Source of the DNA: Irpex lacteus
Taxonomy: Eukaryota > Basidiomycota > Agaricomycetes > Polyporales > Irpicaceae
Reading direction: 5' to 3'
DNA length: 64,000 bases
Assembly (NCBI GenBank): GCA_001986395.2
Contig: MQVO02000004.1
Location: 1,736,001-1,800,000, forward strand
The notes beneath the pieces are model-generated. The model worked only from the letters and a program-made list of their open reading frames with translations. It did no database searches and had not been told where the DNA came from. Position numbers and translations under genes: made by a program. Shown here one piece after another: positions 34,698 to 45,828 of this stretch. Position 1 is the stretch's first letter, and each line of letters opens with the position of its first letter.

Positions 34698-35666
34698 TGG
34701 GAGCCTTTAGCATAGGAATCATGCAGTGGAGTGAACTTAGCGGAAGCTGCTGTTCTGGATTCGATGTGCGAACGTAAGTTGTCAATCCGCTGATACTTAA
34801 GTTCTGAGGCGAAGATAGCCTGACGTACTTTCCCTTTACAGGAGCAGATCATTCAGGTCCAAGGGCGAATCTGAGCTGATAAGATTCAGATCTTGACACG
34901 TTCAAGTAGTATGACGGGTGTACTATACTTACTTGGCATTCGGCCGAAAGAAAATGATTGTTCCAGGATTTACCTTCGCTAGTGGCCTTGGCGTGTGTTG
35001 CACGCAGGGTATTACTGTGCTAAATATCGCTGTGTTCTGCCAGCGCAAGTACTCAAAAGCATCACGGTGCTTCACGAACTACAGATTAAATATCCTCAGT
35101 GATACTACAACACAGTGAGGAGTTTAAGCGTACTTACACAATACCGTGACTACTCAGGCTATCGTAGTACCGCCATCGCTGCGTACTATGCTCCAACGAA
35201 CCTCATTTAAGTTATCCAGTGTTGAACTATCGACTAACATACCAGCGAGCTCATCATGCGGTGTTGTAAGTCTTACACAAACATCCGCCGACTGACATGA
35301 CTGTCAAGAGATGAGCGCACCATGGCGTTGATCTAGAGGTAACAACTAAGCGCCTGTGATCAGATAGACTTGGAGCAGATGGGCGGACCCGGCGGGAGGA
35401 TCGCGTTGGATCGCGCCTCCAAGCTTCCAGACGTGACGAACGATCGCAAAGCGTTCAGCCAAGATTTTCGCAAAACTGCGGTGCGACAGTTAGGCATTGT
35501 AATAATATAAGCGAACGACGATCCAGATGAGAGGATACAGATCCCGTAATCGGAGACCAGCCACATCCGGTGTTACAGTATACGTAGTAGTACAAAGATG
35601 CGAAAGCAAGGAAAACACGACGGAGCTTATTGAGCGGGATGCACACTTGGCCTACAAAGGGGAATA
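34698..35666. other. intergenic, no gene seen
   Basis: About 970 bases between copy 2 and the 3' end of the enoyl-CoA isomerase gene. It may include a further exon of copy 2 (34717-34775). Nothing else recognised. Confidence 0.45.
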
Positions 35667-36978
35667 TCACAACTTGTGCTTGATCTCCTTCCTTGCAATC
35701 TTGTTGAATCGATCCACAGGTATACCGCTTGCCAACCTTTCAGCTTGACCGATGGTCTCGCGTAAATTGACTGCGTCGAAACTGTTCTGCTCATTGAGCC
35801 CTTGCTTAATGAGCTTCTTGATGCGAGGATAGCACCGTGGTCGAGAGACTCTAGCTCTGTGAGGAGATGTTTACGAACTGTGACGTGAAACTCGGTATCT
35901 TTCTGGGCAGGGAATATTTTGCTATTCGCTTTAGGTCAGTGGAGGTGATGGGCATTGATGAAAATCATGCGCGCACTTGATGAAGCCGGTTTCAAGCAGC
36001 TCTTGTGCGGGCAACTTCTTGCCGAATATGAGGGCTTCATTGGCCTTAGCGAGACCAACTATATAATCCAAGAAGCAAATTAATGTTGCACGGTAAAGCC
36101 AGATGCAAACAACTCACGCCTCTTGACGAACGTTACACTAGAGCCTCCTTCCGCGACAAGGCCTAGAACGAAATCAGATAAAGCTCACATGCGTTCAATT
36201 GACGACTGACCAAGGAAAGTGAATGGGACGGATAGATAGACCTCTGGCGTGGCATAAATAAAATCGAAGTGGCCCAGATATGCTATCATAGCATAGGATT
36301 GATTAATAGACACTGGTCATGAAGAATTGGCCCTCTTACTGGCAGCAATGCCTAAGATGGGCTTGGTTACTATGTGCGTACGGCTTTGTGTGGCAGAAAT
36401 GCTTACCGAATATGGGACCATGAAGAGCTGCAACTAAGACTTTGCTGTGTCTAGCAAGCTGAAGTTGACGTCAACACTCGGAGCTACGGATAGACGAGCC
36501 AACATCCGATCGAAAGGGTACTCACAGCGTCCATGGGCAGTGCATTTCCTCTCGCCGTAGATGCAATAAACATGGAGCCCACTGTGCGGGATTCAGTGTC
36601 GAATTGTTTATTCACGTTGGTACCTCTATGGTCAGCATAGACGTAAGCGATAATCACCCAAGCAACGTCTTGGGTACCCACGCGCAGAACATTCTGCCCA
36701 TAGCTACGGTATGATGAGCTTTGGAATCCGCGAATAAATCCGTAAATACACATACCCTGCCAGACGGTGATGACTACGTCTTCCCGCTTGTCAATTGCTC
36801 GTAGTGCTTCTACGAAATCATCGTAATCTACCCGCAACGGTCAATGTCAGAACCTCGAAGGCTCAGAAGCCACGGATTCATACGTACCTTCCGGAAGGAG
36901 AGCATTCAGCGACTCCGGTCGGTTAAGAGTGATAGTAGCAATTCCCTCGGAGATGTCGACGTTCACGCCTGGCTTCAT
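35667..36978 (-). CDS. ECI1: peroxisomal delta3,delta2-enoyl-CoA isomerase (Eci1-like)
   Basis: Crotonase-fold enzyme that moves the double bond of unsaturated fatty acyl-CoAs so that they can enter beta-oxidation. Coding blocks in gene order begin MKPGVNVDISEGIATITLNR and continue PESLNALLPE (exon 1, 36978-36888). Then come DYDDFVEALRAIDKREDVVI, a small exon ending RMFCA, and GTNVNKQFDTESRTVGSMF. Together the last two rebuild the oxyanion-hole FCAG motif. VLVAALHGPIFG is the second oxyanion region. Later exons give YLGHFDFIYATPEVYLSVPF, then SSVTFVKR, GLAKANEALIFGKKLPAQEL and a helical tail. The protein ends in IKHKL followed by TGA; HKL fits the PTS1 peroxisomal signal. The gene has at least eight exons, of which I placed only some exactly. 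Could also be annotated as enoyl-CoA hydratase/isomerase. Confidence 0.85.
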
Positions 36979-37860
36979 AGTTGAGTATCACGATGTCTGC
37001 TGTGGGTGAACCGGTGAAGGAGGGTATCCGCGGAAGCTCGGACGAGTGTTGGTTGGGTCTTTAAGCGAGGATGAACGCTGGATTATCACGACTCAATGGA
37101 TCGTGGCCCTGTCGGTGGACGAAGTGGCCGGGATTGCCGCCAGCGAAGCTCATAATCAGTGACTAACTGCCTCTCCTCAAAGTGGCTTCCCGTGACACGT
37201 TGTCGGCATTCGTGGGAGATGACGCCCATATCAGTGGTCGGCGCTTCCCAATCCCGACGTTCTCGGTTGTATCCTTTCCACCACGACTGACTACGACAAG
37301 TCTTCGTTGTCATTGTCTGGGACGGCGACTGGTGTGGCAGCTCCTTTGATTGGCTAATGATGGACGAAAGTGCATACCTTTGGTCCCTGGCGAATGACGC
37401 CTTTGTCGGCCCACCAACGATCGCGGCGAAACTACGATCCTCTCCGACTCGCCGGAGGCTAGCGCACCAGGAGGCAGCAGCCCCGGGCTCTTGCCCGGAT
37501 TCGTTCGTTGAAGCACTGGGCTAGCATATGTTGTAGATACTTACAGTAACGAGGGGTGAGTTCCACTGATAATATTAACCAATGACAGGTGACTTACAGG
37601 AACATTGCAGCTCCAAGTTACAGTGAACTGAGTCATCCCATCAACGTCTCGCATGTCCAGCGAATAACGCGTTCTCTTCTACCTTCTCCTCTTCAACGCG
37701 TTCACATGTGAAACACGCTCTTCGGGATGTCCTGTTAGTGTTCCACGAGGCCAGCGAGCGTGGCAGAGGTACTTATGTCGGCCATCCTTAACTTGAGGAT
37801 CGGGTCTCGCAGGTCTCGCCAGGGCTACGCGATCCGACCTCTCCCTTGGCAAAAGATTAG

Positions 37861-38133
37861 GTGACAAGTCGTCTGATGGAACTTACGATCATGTCGCCTC
37901 ATTCTCGGACTGGCTCACTCACTGTTTGCGTGGCGCTCAATGTGCGGGCTTATGGGCAAGTCGCTGTATCCTTCCCCCTTGGAGGTCACAGCAATGACCT
38001 TTCTGTCCAGTACAACTGTATCTTCCACAGCAAGAGTACCACGGAACAGTGGTATAACCAACATCTTGGCTGGTCAGGAACAGCGCATATATCTCGTACG
38101 GAGAACCTTCGATCGGGTTGGGTCGCTAGATGA
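37861..38133 (+). other. possible small gene or relic
   Basis: An open frame with an internal ATG at 37876 encodes protein-like sequence such as GSLTVCVALNVRAYGQVAVS, then SNDLSVQYNCIFHSKSTTEQ and WYNQHLGWSGTAHISR. An acceptor-like AG precedes it and upstream open sequence (37620-37760) might be an earlier exon. No family recognised. Treat as unproven. Confidence 0.2.
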
Positions 38134-38202
38134 TTCGGGAGGCGTTATCTTAAGCGCTATTGGTGCATCATTCGATTAGATGAATCGCGGGCTGTTCATC
38201 TT

Positions 38203-38211
38203 ATCAGATAA
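38203..38211 (+). promoter_or_regulatory. candidate iron-GATA factor site before FRE
   Basis: ATCAGATAA exactly matches the ATCWGATAA consensus bound by fungal iron-regulatory GATA factors (SreA/Urbs1/Fep1 class). It lies 529 bases upstream of the ferric reductase start codon. Confidence 0.4.
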
Positions 38212-38739
38212 AATTTTCGACAACGCAAATCAAGGGTGATACCGTCGAGGCTCTGACATCCGCCCGCAGCTCGTCCAATCCTCTGACGTGAGCCACGCAG
38301 AAACGGAGCTATTGCATGCGAAGAAGTAATTGGAACATCGGTCGACCCATGTGGTGAGCCTTTAACCGTACCGAATTCGTCAATTGCCTACTCTTTTCTG
38401 TCGTTTCGTGGACAAAACGAGGACACAGTGTCATCTCTACCACCGCCTACCACTGGTGCGCGTACGATCACGATGAGTTGAGATTCCACCCAACGGTTCT
38501 ATGGAAGAGGCAAAACCGACGAGGCCCATCGAGAACACCTATTGCATCCACATTGCGCGCTACAAACCTGAAGCTGCCCTTCTACCCCTGCCCAACGCTC
38601 GGATTGTTTCGGTCGGTCCATTCCCCGCCCATGAGTACAAATAATCCGCCGACTCACTGTCTTCACAGGTGCTCCCCAGAGGTCCCCCTCCCTTTATCCT
38701 TCCCCCCTCCCCTTCCCCCCTTCTCCTCTCCTCCCCACT

Positions 38740-41409
38740 ATGGCCCACAACGCGACCTTGAGCACTGCCCATAGTCTCCTCGCATCTGTGGCGGCGTCCG
38801 CGGTTTCTAGCGCAACTTCCACTGCCAAAGCCAAAGCCAAAACCAAAGGTCCTTTCGCCTCTAATGGTGTCCTTGTACGTTTTCATACATCTTGAGATTT
38901 CTATTCACGCCAAATGACAATGCGATCTCAGCTGGGTTACCATGCGTGGTGGCTTTACACCGGTGTGATCGGTGCCGCTATCTTTCTGAACATCTTCTCG
39001 ATATTCTGGGCGTGGAAGCGTCGGCACGCTCTACGTCGACCAAACCCAAACCCTTCTACGAAGGACGGTACCAGCGAGGTAAACCGGTCAAGAGGTTCTG
39101 GCAACGGCAGGATATCTCTTCGGCGCCTTCCCATATCTGTCTTGACTGCTTCGAGGATCGTGGCATTCAGAAAACGCATTCCATTTGTGGAGGGTAGTCT
39201 GACGGAGATAGTGTTGTCTTTGGCGTACTTTGCGGCGTTGATGGGGTTCGCGTTGCATGATTGTCGGTATCTGATAAGCATACGTACCTTATCGCAAATA
39301 GCCGCTGACGAGTTAGTATCATCTTTCAGACTCGACTCCGAAGGTCCTTCAGAAGAAGGCCGGAGAGTTGGTTACCATGCAGTTTCCTCTTATTGTTGCT
39401 CTTGCCATGAAGAACAACGCCATCCAACGTGAGTGAAAAGCCTTGGACAATTATCGTTCGACTGCTTATACATGATCTTTAGTCCTCACCGGTATAAGTC
39501 ATGAAAAGGTCAGTTGCATACGGGTTATCATAGCCGCCACCGACATGTGCTAACTCGCCACTGTCGTTCTTCCAGTTGAATTACATGCACCGTACTACGT
39601 CACGAGCAGCGCTGGTCCTTACTTGGACCCATGCGTTTGCATTGTACGTCTTACAGTTTTTGTACTTCTCCTCAGTCGCTGACTCTACTGTTCTCAGGAT
39701 CGCCGAGCGTGCTAAACTCTTCAGGAACACTTGGCGTATCGTGGGACTCGCCGCAGGCATCGTGCAAGCGGTCTTGACGATCCTCTCTATCAAGCCGATA
39801 CGGAAGAGGTTCTACGAATTCTTCTTCCTCGGCCACATCATCCTCGTCTTGTACGTCAGTCTATGTCCAGGGATTATTCGGTGTAGTGACCACATTATAG
39901 TGTCTTCTTGGTCTGTGCCTGCGTCCATATCACCGGCTCTGACACTCGGTATGTGGACGACTTTCCTTTTCTCTCATCATACACTGAGATTGCGTGTAGC
40001 TACACCAAATTGCTCTGGCCATGCTTCCTCATTTGGGGAGTTGATCGTGGCTCCCGATACCTCCGTTACCTCATTCTTAGCAACTTCCACTCGCCAAACA
40101 AGTCTCCTGCGACACTCGAACTCATCACTCCCGATGCTGTCCGCATCACGGTCACTCGTAAATTCTACGGCACAGAGATCCCCATGTCGCCTTACGAGGG
40201 CGGATGGACACCAGGAAAGCACATGTTCCTGGCGTTCCCAACGATCGGCCCTATCGAGTCTCATCCATTCACTATCGCGAGCGTTGCTGAGGCTTCCGAG
40301 TCAGTCGACTTGGCGACGGAGAAACCGGTGAAGAAGAACGAATTCGAACTCATGTGGATAGTGCGCGTCAGGGATGGGTTCACGAAGCGACTGAAGGAGC
40401 ATATTCTCATGAAGAATCAGAGACAAATCGAGCTAGGCACGGAGGGGCCGTTGAAGATGCAGCTTCCTATCTTTATGGATGGACCATATGGAGCGCCTCC
40501 GGACATCTCCAGGTTTGAGACGTGTGTTTTCTTTGGCGGTGAGTATCAGCGTGTACATTTGTATTCCATCCCGAAACTGAACGTCTTCTAGGCGGATCCG
40601 GCGTTGCGTATACACTACCGAGGATGTGGGGTACTCTGAAGTAGCTATCCTCGTTACTCTCTTTCTGGAGTAATTTGCTAATGGGTCCCTCGTAACTCAG
40701 GGAGGTCGCCGCCGGAAAGCACTGTGCCAAACGAGTTCTTTTCGTTTGGGCGATCCGACACTCAGGTATGCGATGATGTCCCCTATTCTCGAAAAAGTTT
40801 ACATGACTAATCTCTCACTCAGCGCACGTGAAATGGATCCTTCCCGAACTTCAGAGGGCCATTGCCGCTGCGCCACCGGGCGTGGAACTTACCGTGTCCA
40901 TCTACGTCACTACCGGGTGTCCCGAGGACGCTGCTGAAGAATATAACGAAAAGACCAACAGCTCGACTCCCGATGAACCGCGTACCCCGGATACGATCGA
41001 CGTGCCAGTCCTCGAGGAGCAGAAGTCAGGGTCAAACGAATACTCCGTTACGCCGGACGAGAAACGCTCTGGTGCTAGCACGCCGGAGAGAGGGGGTTCG
41101 AATCACTTCCACGGTCGGTCAATAGGCCTGGATTATGACTGTGTACGGATATACTATGGTCGTCCAAACGCACATGAGATCCTAGAAGAGGCTGTGACCA
41201 CTTCTGAAGGACCAGTCTCCGTCGATGGTACAGTTCTCTTCAGTTCCCGTTCCATTCAATCTCTGACGTTGTATTACCCAGTTTCTGGACCGGAACCTCT
41301 CGTGGCATCCATTCGTCTCGCACTTTCGGCGCCCTTCGCGGGGCCTACAAGCGTATTAAAAGGATTGGCCCCGGAAGTGCAGTTGAACGTGGAGGAGTTC
41401 ACGATGTAA
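38740..41409 (+). CDS. FRE: ferric-chelate reductase (FRE family)
   Basis: Plasma-membrane flavocytochrome b that reduces extracellular Fe(III) with cytosolic NADPH. Early exons: 38740-38874, 38932-39262 (GTCGGT donor), 39330-39428, a 26-base exon 39483-39508, then from 39576 on; about a dozen exons in all. The N-terminus is short and hydrophilic, followed by WWLYTGVIGAAIFLNIFSIF. The haem-binding core has the expected histidines: GISHEKLNYMHRTTSR, LTWTHAFAL and FFFLGHIILVL. The FAD domain shows GWTPGKHMFLAFPTIG and ESHPFTIASV (HPFT motif). The NADPH region has MDGPYGAPPD and VFFGGGSGVAYTLP. The final exon gives VSGPEPLVASIRLALSAPFA and ends QLNVEEFTM. No multicopper ferroxidase or iron permease partner lies in the window. 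Confidence 0.93.
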
Positions 41410-42260
41410 CGGACGTTGTCGGGTAAATGTATCAAATTAGAAGCTTTGAGTTGTTTGAGTGGTGACGTGTAAGATTTCTTTGTGTGAGTACTCATCCCTT
41501 CAATGTCGTATGCAATGCAGCCGCTGACTCTTGAGGTTGTAGATTTCCTTGCTTTAGGTTGGTCTACGACTGGGTATGCGCGTAACGAGCTACGACAGTG
41601 TTTGTATATAAAGCACATAAAACGACCATTTACGATAGACTAAGTTTCCTCAGCTGTTCACGTCCATATGGGTGATGAGTATCGATGAGTGTCGGTGCAC
41701 ATCGCCAGCAACCGATGCATGACTGCATACGCTACACCCTTCGGTTCCTAATCACGGTGGGATTCAAGGGGAGTAGGTTCATGTCAATAGTGGAGCCCAG
41801 CGTTATGAGCCCTCCGGGTTTTGGACTACTCTGGTGAGGGGCTCCAGCTCGTGGCCCTCGATCGCAGGTAAGTCGTTGGTTATCAAGGATAGCGAGTTGG
41901 TTCACTTGTTGTATCTACTCTGATAGGTGCCATGTAGAAGCGTAGTGGATGCATTCGCGTGATAATAACTTCCCTTTGGAGGCTGAAAGCGCTGACGGCA
42001 GAGCGGCCGGATGTAGTACCCCCAGAGCACCACCTGCATCAGACATGGAATGTCATGTCGAAGCCTCTCGACCCATCCTAGGTGGGTACTGTCTTGTCAG
42101 ATGACACGCATGATCTCATACTTGTTTTCACCTTGATCACAGCAAGGGAGGTATTATATAACTACATACTCGTATGTGTCATGCTGCTCACCCCACCAGC
42201 ACTGGCAGCTGCCTTCTGTCGTCTCTCCCTCACCGCTTCACGACCCCTCTACGATTGACA
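41410..42260. other. intergenic and promoter of opsin-related gene
   Basis: About 850 bases without a gene. A TATATAA at 42155-42161 lies about 100 bases upstream of the opsin-related start codon. Confidence 0.5.
42155..42161 (+). promoter_or_regulatory. TATA box of the opsin-related gene
   Basis: TATATAA about 100 bases before the ATG at 42261. Confidence 0.5.
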
Positions 42261-43343
42261 ATGGCTGGTTCTTCCCTCGACCAGAACCCACCCAATGCTG
42301 ACCGTCACATCACTCCAGGTGGTAGTGACTGGTTATGGGCGGTCTTCGCTGTCATGGCACTTTCAACTCTAGCGATGGTGGCCACCAGCTTTATGGTATG
42401 TCCATCCAAGAGTCTACTTCAGGAAGAGGGTAACATACGTGTCTTTAGCGACCGAGGGGAATGCGTTTCTTCCATAATACTGCGACCATTATCCTTACTA
42501 CTTCGACGATTGCATACTTTTCCATGGCCTCGGACCTTGGTGCCAGTACGTACTACAGTCGCTGAGGTGTGCGGTCAAGTGCTAACCTGATTTCTCCAGC
42601 ACCTGTCAGAGCAGAATTCTCTCGCGGAAATACTGTAGACCGTCAGATCTTTGTAAGTCAAACGTCAACAGTTTGAGAGGAAATTACCGTTTATTGATAC
42701 CTGGTCTTCGTTCCAGTTCGTTCGCTACATCCAGTGGTTCATCAACTTTCCGCTGCTTCTGATTATGATCCTATACACCACTGGCATGGCACTCTCTGAC
42801 ATTCTTACTACCGCTTTCTTTGCATGGGTCGTCGTTGTCACCGGTCTTGTGGGCGCACTCACACCGACCACCTACAAGTGGGGATACTTCGTCATGGGTG
42901 TCGCTGGCCTGTCTTATATCTGGTATGTACTACAGACATCTCACTCAGGCTCTATCTCTCGAGGATGCTCATCATGCGCGTGTAGGTCTGTCCTCCTCTT
43001 CCACGGCCCTAGTACCACATTCGCCGCTGGCCAAGGCATGCGCACAGGATTCATCCGTGGTGCGGGCTTCGTTGCCTTCATCACCATGCTCTATCCTATC
43101 GCCTGGGGCTGCTCCGAAGGTGGTAACGTCATCTCACCCACTGGAGAGATGATTTGGTACGGTATCCTCGACCTGATCCTCGGTCCCCTCTTCCTCTTCT
43201 ACTTCGTGTGGGGCTTGAGGAACGTTGACTACGGGGCCTTTGGGCTCCATTCTGGCAAGTACACCGATGGGCCATACGGCAACGGTGGTTCTGCTGCTGG
43301 TTTCAATGCCGCACCTGGCACCACGAAGGGTGCGAGAGTCTAA
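42261..43343 (+). CDS. opsin-related protein (HSP30/Yro2 type), no retinal lysine
   Basis: Seven-helix plasma-membrane protein of the microbial-rhodopsin superfamily. Exons 42261-42395, 42449-42545, 42600-42652, 42717-42922 and 42986-43343 give 282 residues. Helix A contains SDWLWAVFAVMALSTLAMVA and helix C contains RYIQWFINFPLLLIMIL. By alignment of the RYxxW...P pattern with bacteriorhodopsin RYADW...P, the proton acceptor Asp85 is Gln and the donor Asp96 is Met. Helix G reads WYGILDLILGPLFLFYFVWG: the Asp212 position is kept but the Schiff-base Lys216 position is Gly. It therefore cannot hold retinal in the usual way and should not pump protons. This matches opsin-related proteins such as yeast Yro2, Mrh1 and Hsp30, which are stress-linked. 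The C-tail is Gly-rich and hydrophilic. Confidence 0.92.
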
Positions 43344-44095
43344 GAGTATAAGATTGCCTATACAGAAACCATCGCTCTTCTATAATACCCACGGTTTTCT
43401 TAAGCTAATTTTAGTATTCCTCCTCCATTTTCATAACTCTTTTCAACCCTCCGAGTCGAGTTCTATGAGTTACTCATTCATCTGCTTGCAAATCTTGTGT
43501 CTCTGCGATCTGCATAGCCGTGCTAATCTTCTTACCTAATGTATACCACTGCTTGTATTATGCGAATGATGAAGGTGAATGTAATAGTAGTTCTGTACAC
43601 TATCATGACTAGGGTCGGGCAGCGGGTCGCGTCCAACGAGCTTCAAGGTCATATAAGAGCGACCTGGGACGCGACAAGTTTGAAGCAATTTTTTGACATT
43701 GTGGTATATAGTAATCGTACAAGTATAAGTAAAAGCAGTGTTTGAAGAGCCTCAGGCCTCAAGGCCCAAGAGGCTCGACGATAGGATACGAGTTCTCCGA
43801 AGGTCGAAATCTTAGCGTAGCGCACAAGAGTGGTCTGGGGTCCTGGCACTAGCCTGAGGTGTCCTTGTCATTGTCCCGGGCCTTTGTTTTGGGCCGCCAA
43901 CTTCGGGTTTGAATCCACAAGTTGATTCTCGCGCTCATGGTCATTCTGGTCGCCATTATCGAGTAACAGTAACCCGGCTGGTTGTTGCTTGAGGTTTACG
44001 TAAGAACATTGGTTGTACGCAGCTTAAACTCTTACTATCCTATTTGATGCTCACCAGCAGCGTATACGAACGGTTCACAGAAACTCCTTGACAAA
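43344..44095. other. intergenic, no gene seen
   Basis: About 750 bases between co-oriented genes. A short GGGTTTGAATCC string near 43906 resembles a tRNA B box but cannot form a T arm. Confidence 0.5.
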
Positions 44096-45531
44096 ATGAA
44101 TCTTCGGCCGCGAATCAACCGAGCTCAGACTGCGTACATAGCAGACAGTACTCACGCACGAGCTTCTGGGCGCAGCGGGACAACCACTAATAAACCTTCC
44201 AAACGCCCGAGGAACGGTTACAAGCCTCCAACTCGCCAACTCGCGTCAGCATACGCACCTGTCTACGATGCACGCTTCCCAGTAGAGGTGTGGTGGATGA
44301 TAGTGTCTTACCTTTCGTCTGTTGCCAAGGGTGTCCATCGTGAGGTCACACTATACCTGACCATCGAGCTGAGCCATAAGTGGCGGGAGCGTTCTGATAC
44401 CTTGCGAGCGTTGTCGCAAACATGCAGAGCATTGCGGGACACGATGCTGCCATTACTCTGGGAAAATGTCGAGACATGCTCGCGTGCCTCGGAGGACGAC
44501 GATTTGGACATGAATAAATTAGCAGCCTACGCGTTGAGGCAGTATTCTCTAGGCTTACTGCGGACCCCTGTTATCGCTGGACACGTAAAGTGAGTTGCGG
44601 ATGAACGTCTAGGAATTCCTAATCACAGCTCACCGTGCTTATAGGGTTCTCACAGTTTCACTGCTACGCGGTTCCAGCCATCCTTTCCTCAAACAATTCA
44701 CGAAGTGCCTCACTAAACTCCCTAATCTACGCAATCTCCGCATCGTCGACTGTGATTTGTCTGCCGAGGTCCTCGACTCAGCGTTTCAACGCAAATGTTA
44801 CAATCAAATCACAGACTTGATACTCCCCGCCACGGCGTATCCCATGTTGCAGGCGTTCCCACAGATTCTCAAATTGTTCGTTATCCGTCCACGGATTTTC
44901 CTCTCATGGCTGAGTGGTTCTCGCTATGGCTCCAGGGTCTACGAGGCTATCATTATCAACTGTCACCACTTGAAGGCTCTTCAGACCGATATATTCGCGG
45001 ATTACCCAACAACGACCGCATTCGATGTCGTCTTTCCGCAGTACATGCAAAGTACGTCTGTTTTTTGCTTTGTTCCGTAGGTGTCATCCTCATCAGGCTT
45101 CATAGGACTCGCAGAAGCAGTACCTAGCCTCGAGACTATCATGATTTCAATATATATCGCCGAGCATACCCCCCTCGAATTATTCTTCCCTGTCTCAGAC
45201 CCAGTGAGTTATTCGGTTATATGGTGTGATGTACGCTCCAACGGCAAATGTTGCATTGTAGGTCGTACAAGTTGGACACCTCGCTCAATTTCCCAACCTC
45301 GCACATATAAAGCTCAACGTGCTGCCAGCAATTGGGCTTACAACCAATAGCGCCTCATTCAAAGAAACGGCTCAGGCTTGCTTCGAATCCTTACAGAAAA
45401 TAGTAGACGGAAAGTCGCATGGAAAGCCAAGGAGTGTACTTGTACGCACCTGGCCATTACCCTCATACCACCAATCACCACATCAGCTGGTCGACCTCGC
45501 TTTCTACCATTCCGAGTCCGCCGGTCCCTAG
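44096..45531 (+). CDS. F-box-like / leucine-rich hypothetical protein
   Basis: Probable substrate-adaptor-like protein of the large Agaricomycete F-box family; specific role unknown. Exons 44096-44589, 44645-45051, 45097-45203 and 45262-45531 give about 425 residues (a further intron near 45436-45486 is possible). A basic, disordered N-terminus precedes the F-box-like motif DARFPVEVWWMIVSYLSS (about residue 61), then TLRALSQTCRALRDTMLPLL, the typical fungal sequence after the F-box. Leucine-rich sequence follows: LTKLPNLRNLRIVDCDLSAE, then AVPSLETIMISIY and FPNLAHIKLNVLPAIGL, suggesting LRR-like repeats. The C-terminus is uncertain. It lies about 300 bp upstream of the SmgGDS-like gene, same strand. 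Confidence 0.65.
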
Positions 45532-45828
45532 AATTCACGATCGAAGGCGTCCTGTCTCCTACTTAATTACTGCAAGTGTCTGAGTAGTTGTAATTCGCTT
45601 ATGTCGGTGTAGCCTGTATAAGCTCTGAGTAGCATAAATAGTCGTATTCCTAGTAATAAAGGGGAGCGATCTGCTGTAAGTGACAGGGGTACTTGTTGTT
45701 ATCAGCGATGTTTGAGTATGCGGATTATCTAACCGAGCCCAGGGCAGACCGATCACTGATCTCGCCATCCAGCTGAATTCTGGTTTGTTCGAGCGGCCAC
45801 GCCGCTTCCTCCTCGACTCTCACCTGCC

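Larger units (their letters stand above)
36979..38739. other. 1.8-kb region, no confident gene
   Basis: Lies between the divergent isomerase and ferric reductase genes. It contains a possible relic at 37861-38133, a GATA-type site at 38203-38211, and a strongly pyrimidine-rich tract at about 38685-38738 directly before the ferric reductase start codon. Confidence 0.5.

Noticed and set aside
42261..43343. the opsin-fold gene as a light-driven proton pump
   Set aside because: The Schiff-base Lys and both key carboxylates of helix C are replaced.
43900..43930. tRNA-like B box (GGGTTTGAATCC)
   Set aside because: The bases around the loop cannot form the five-pair T stem and no A box or acceptor stem is found upstream.
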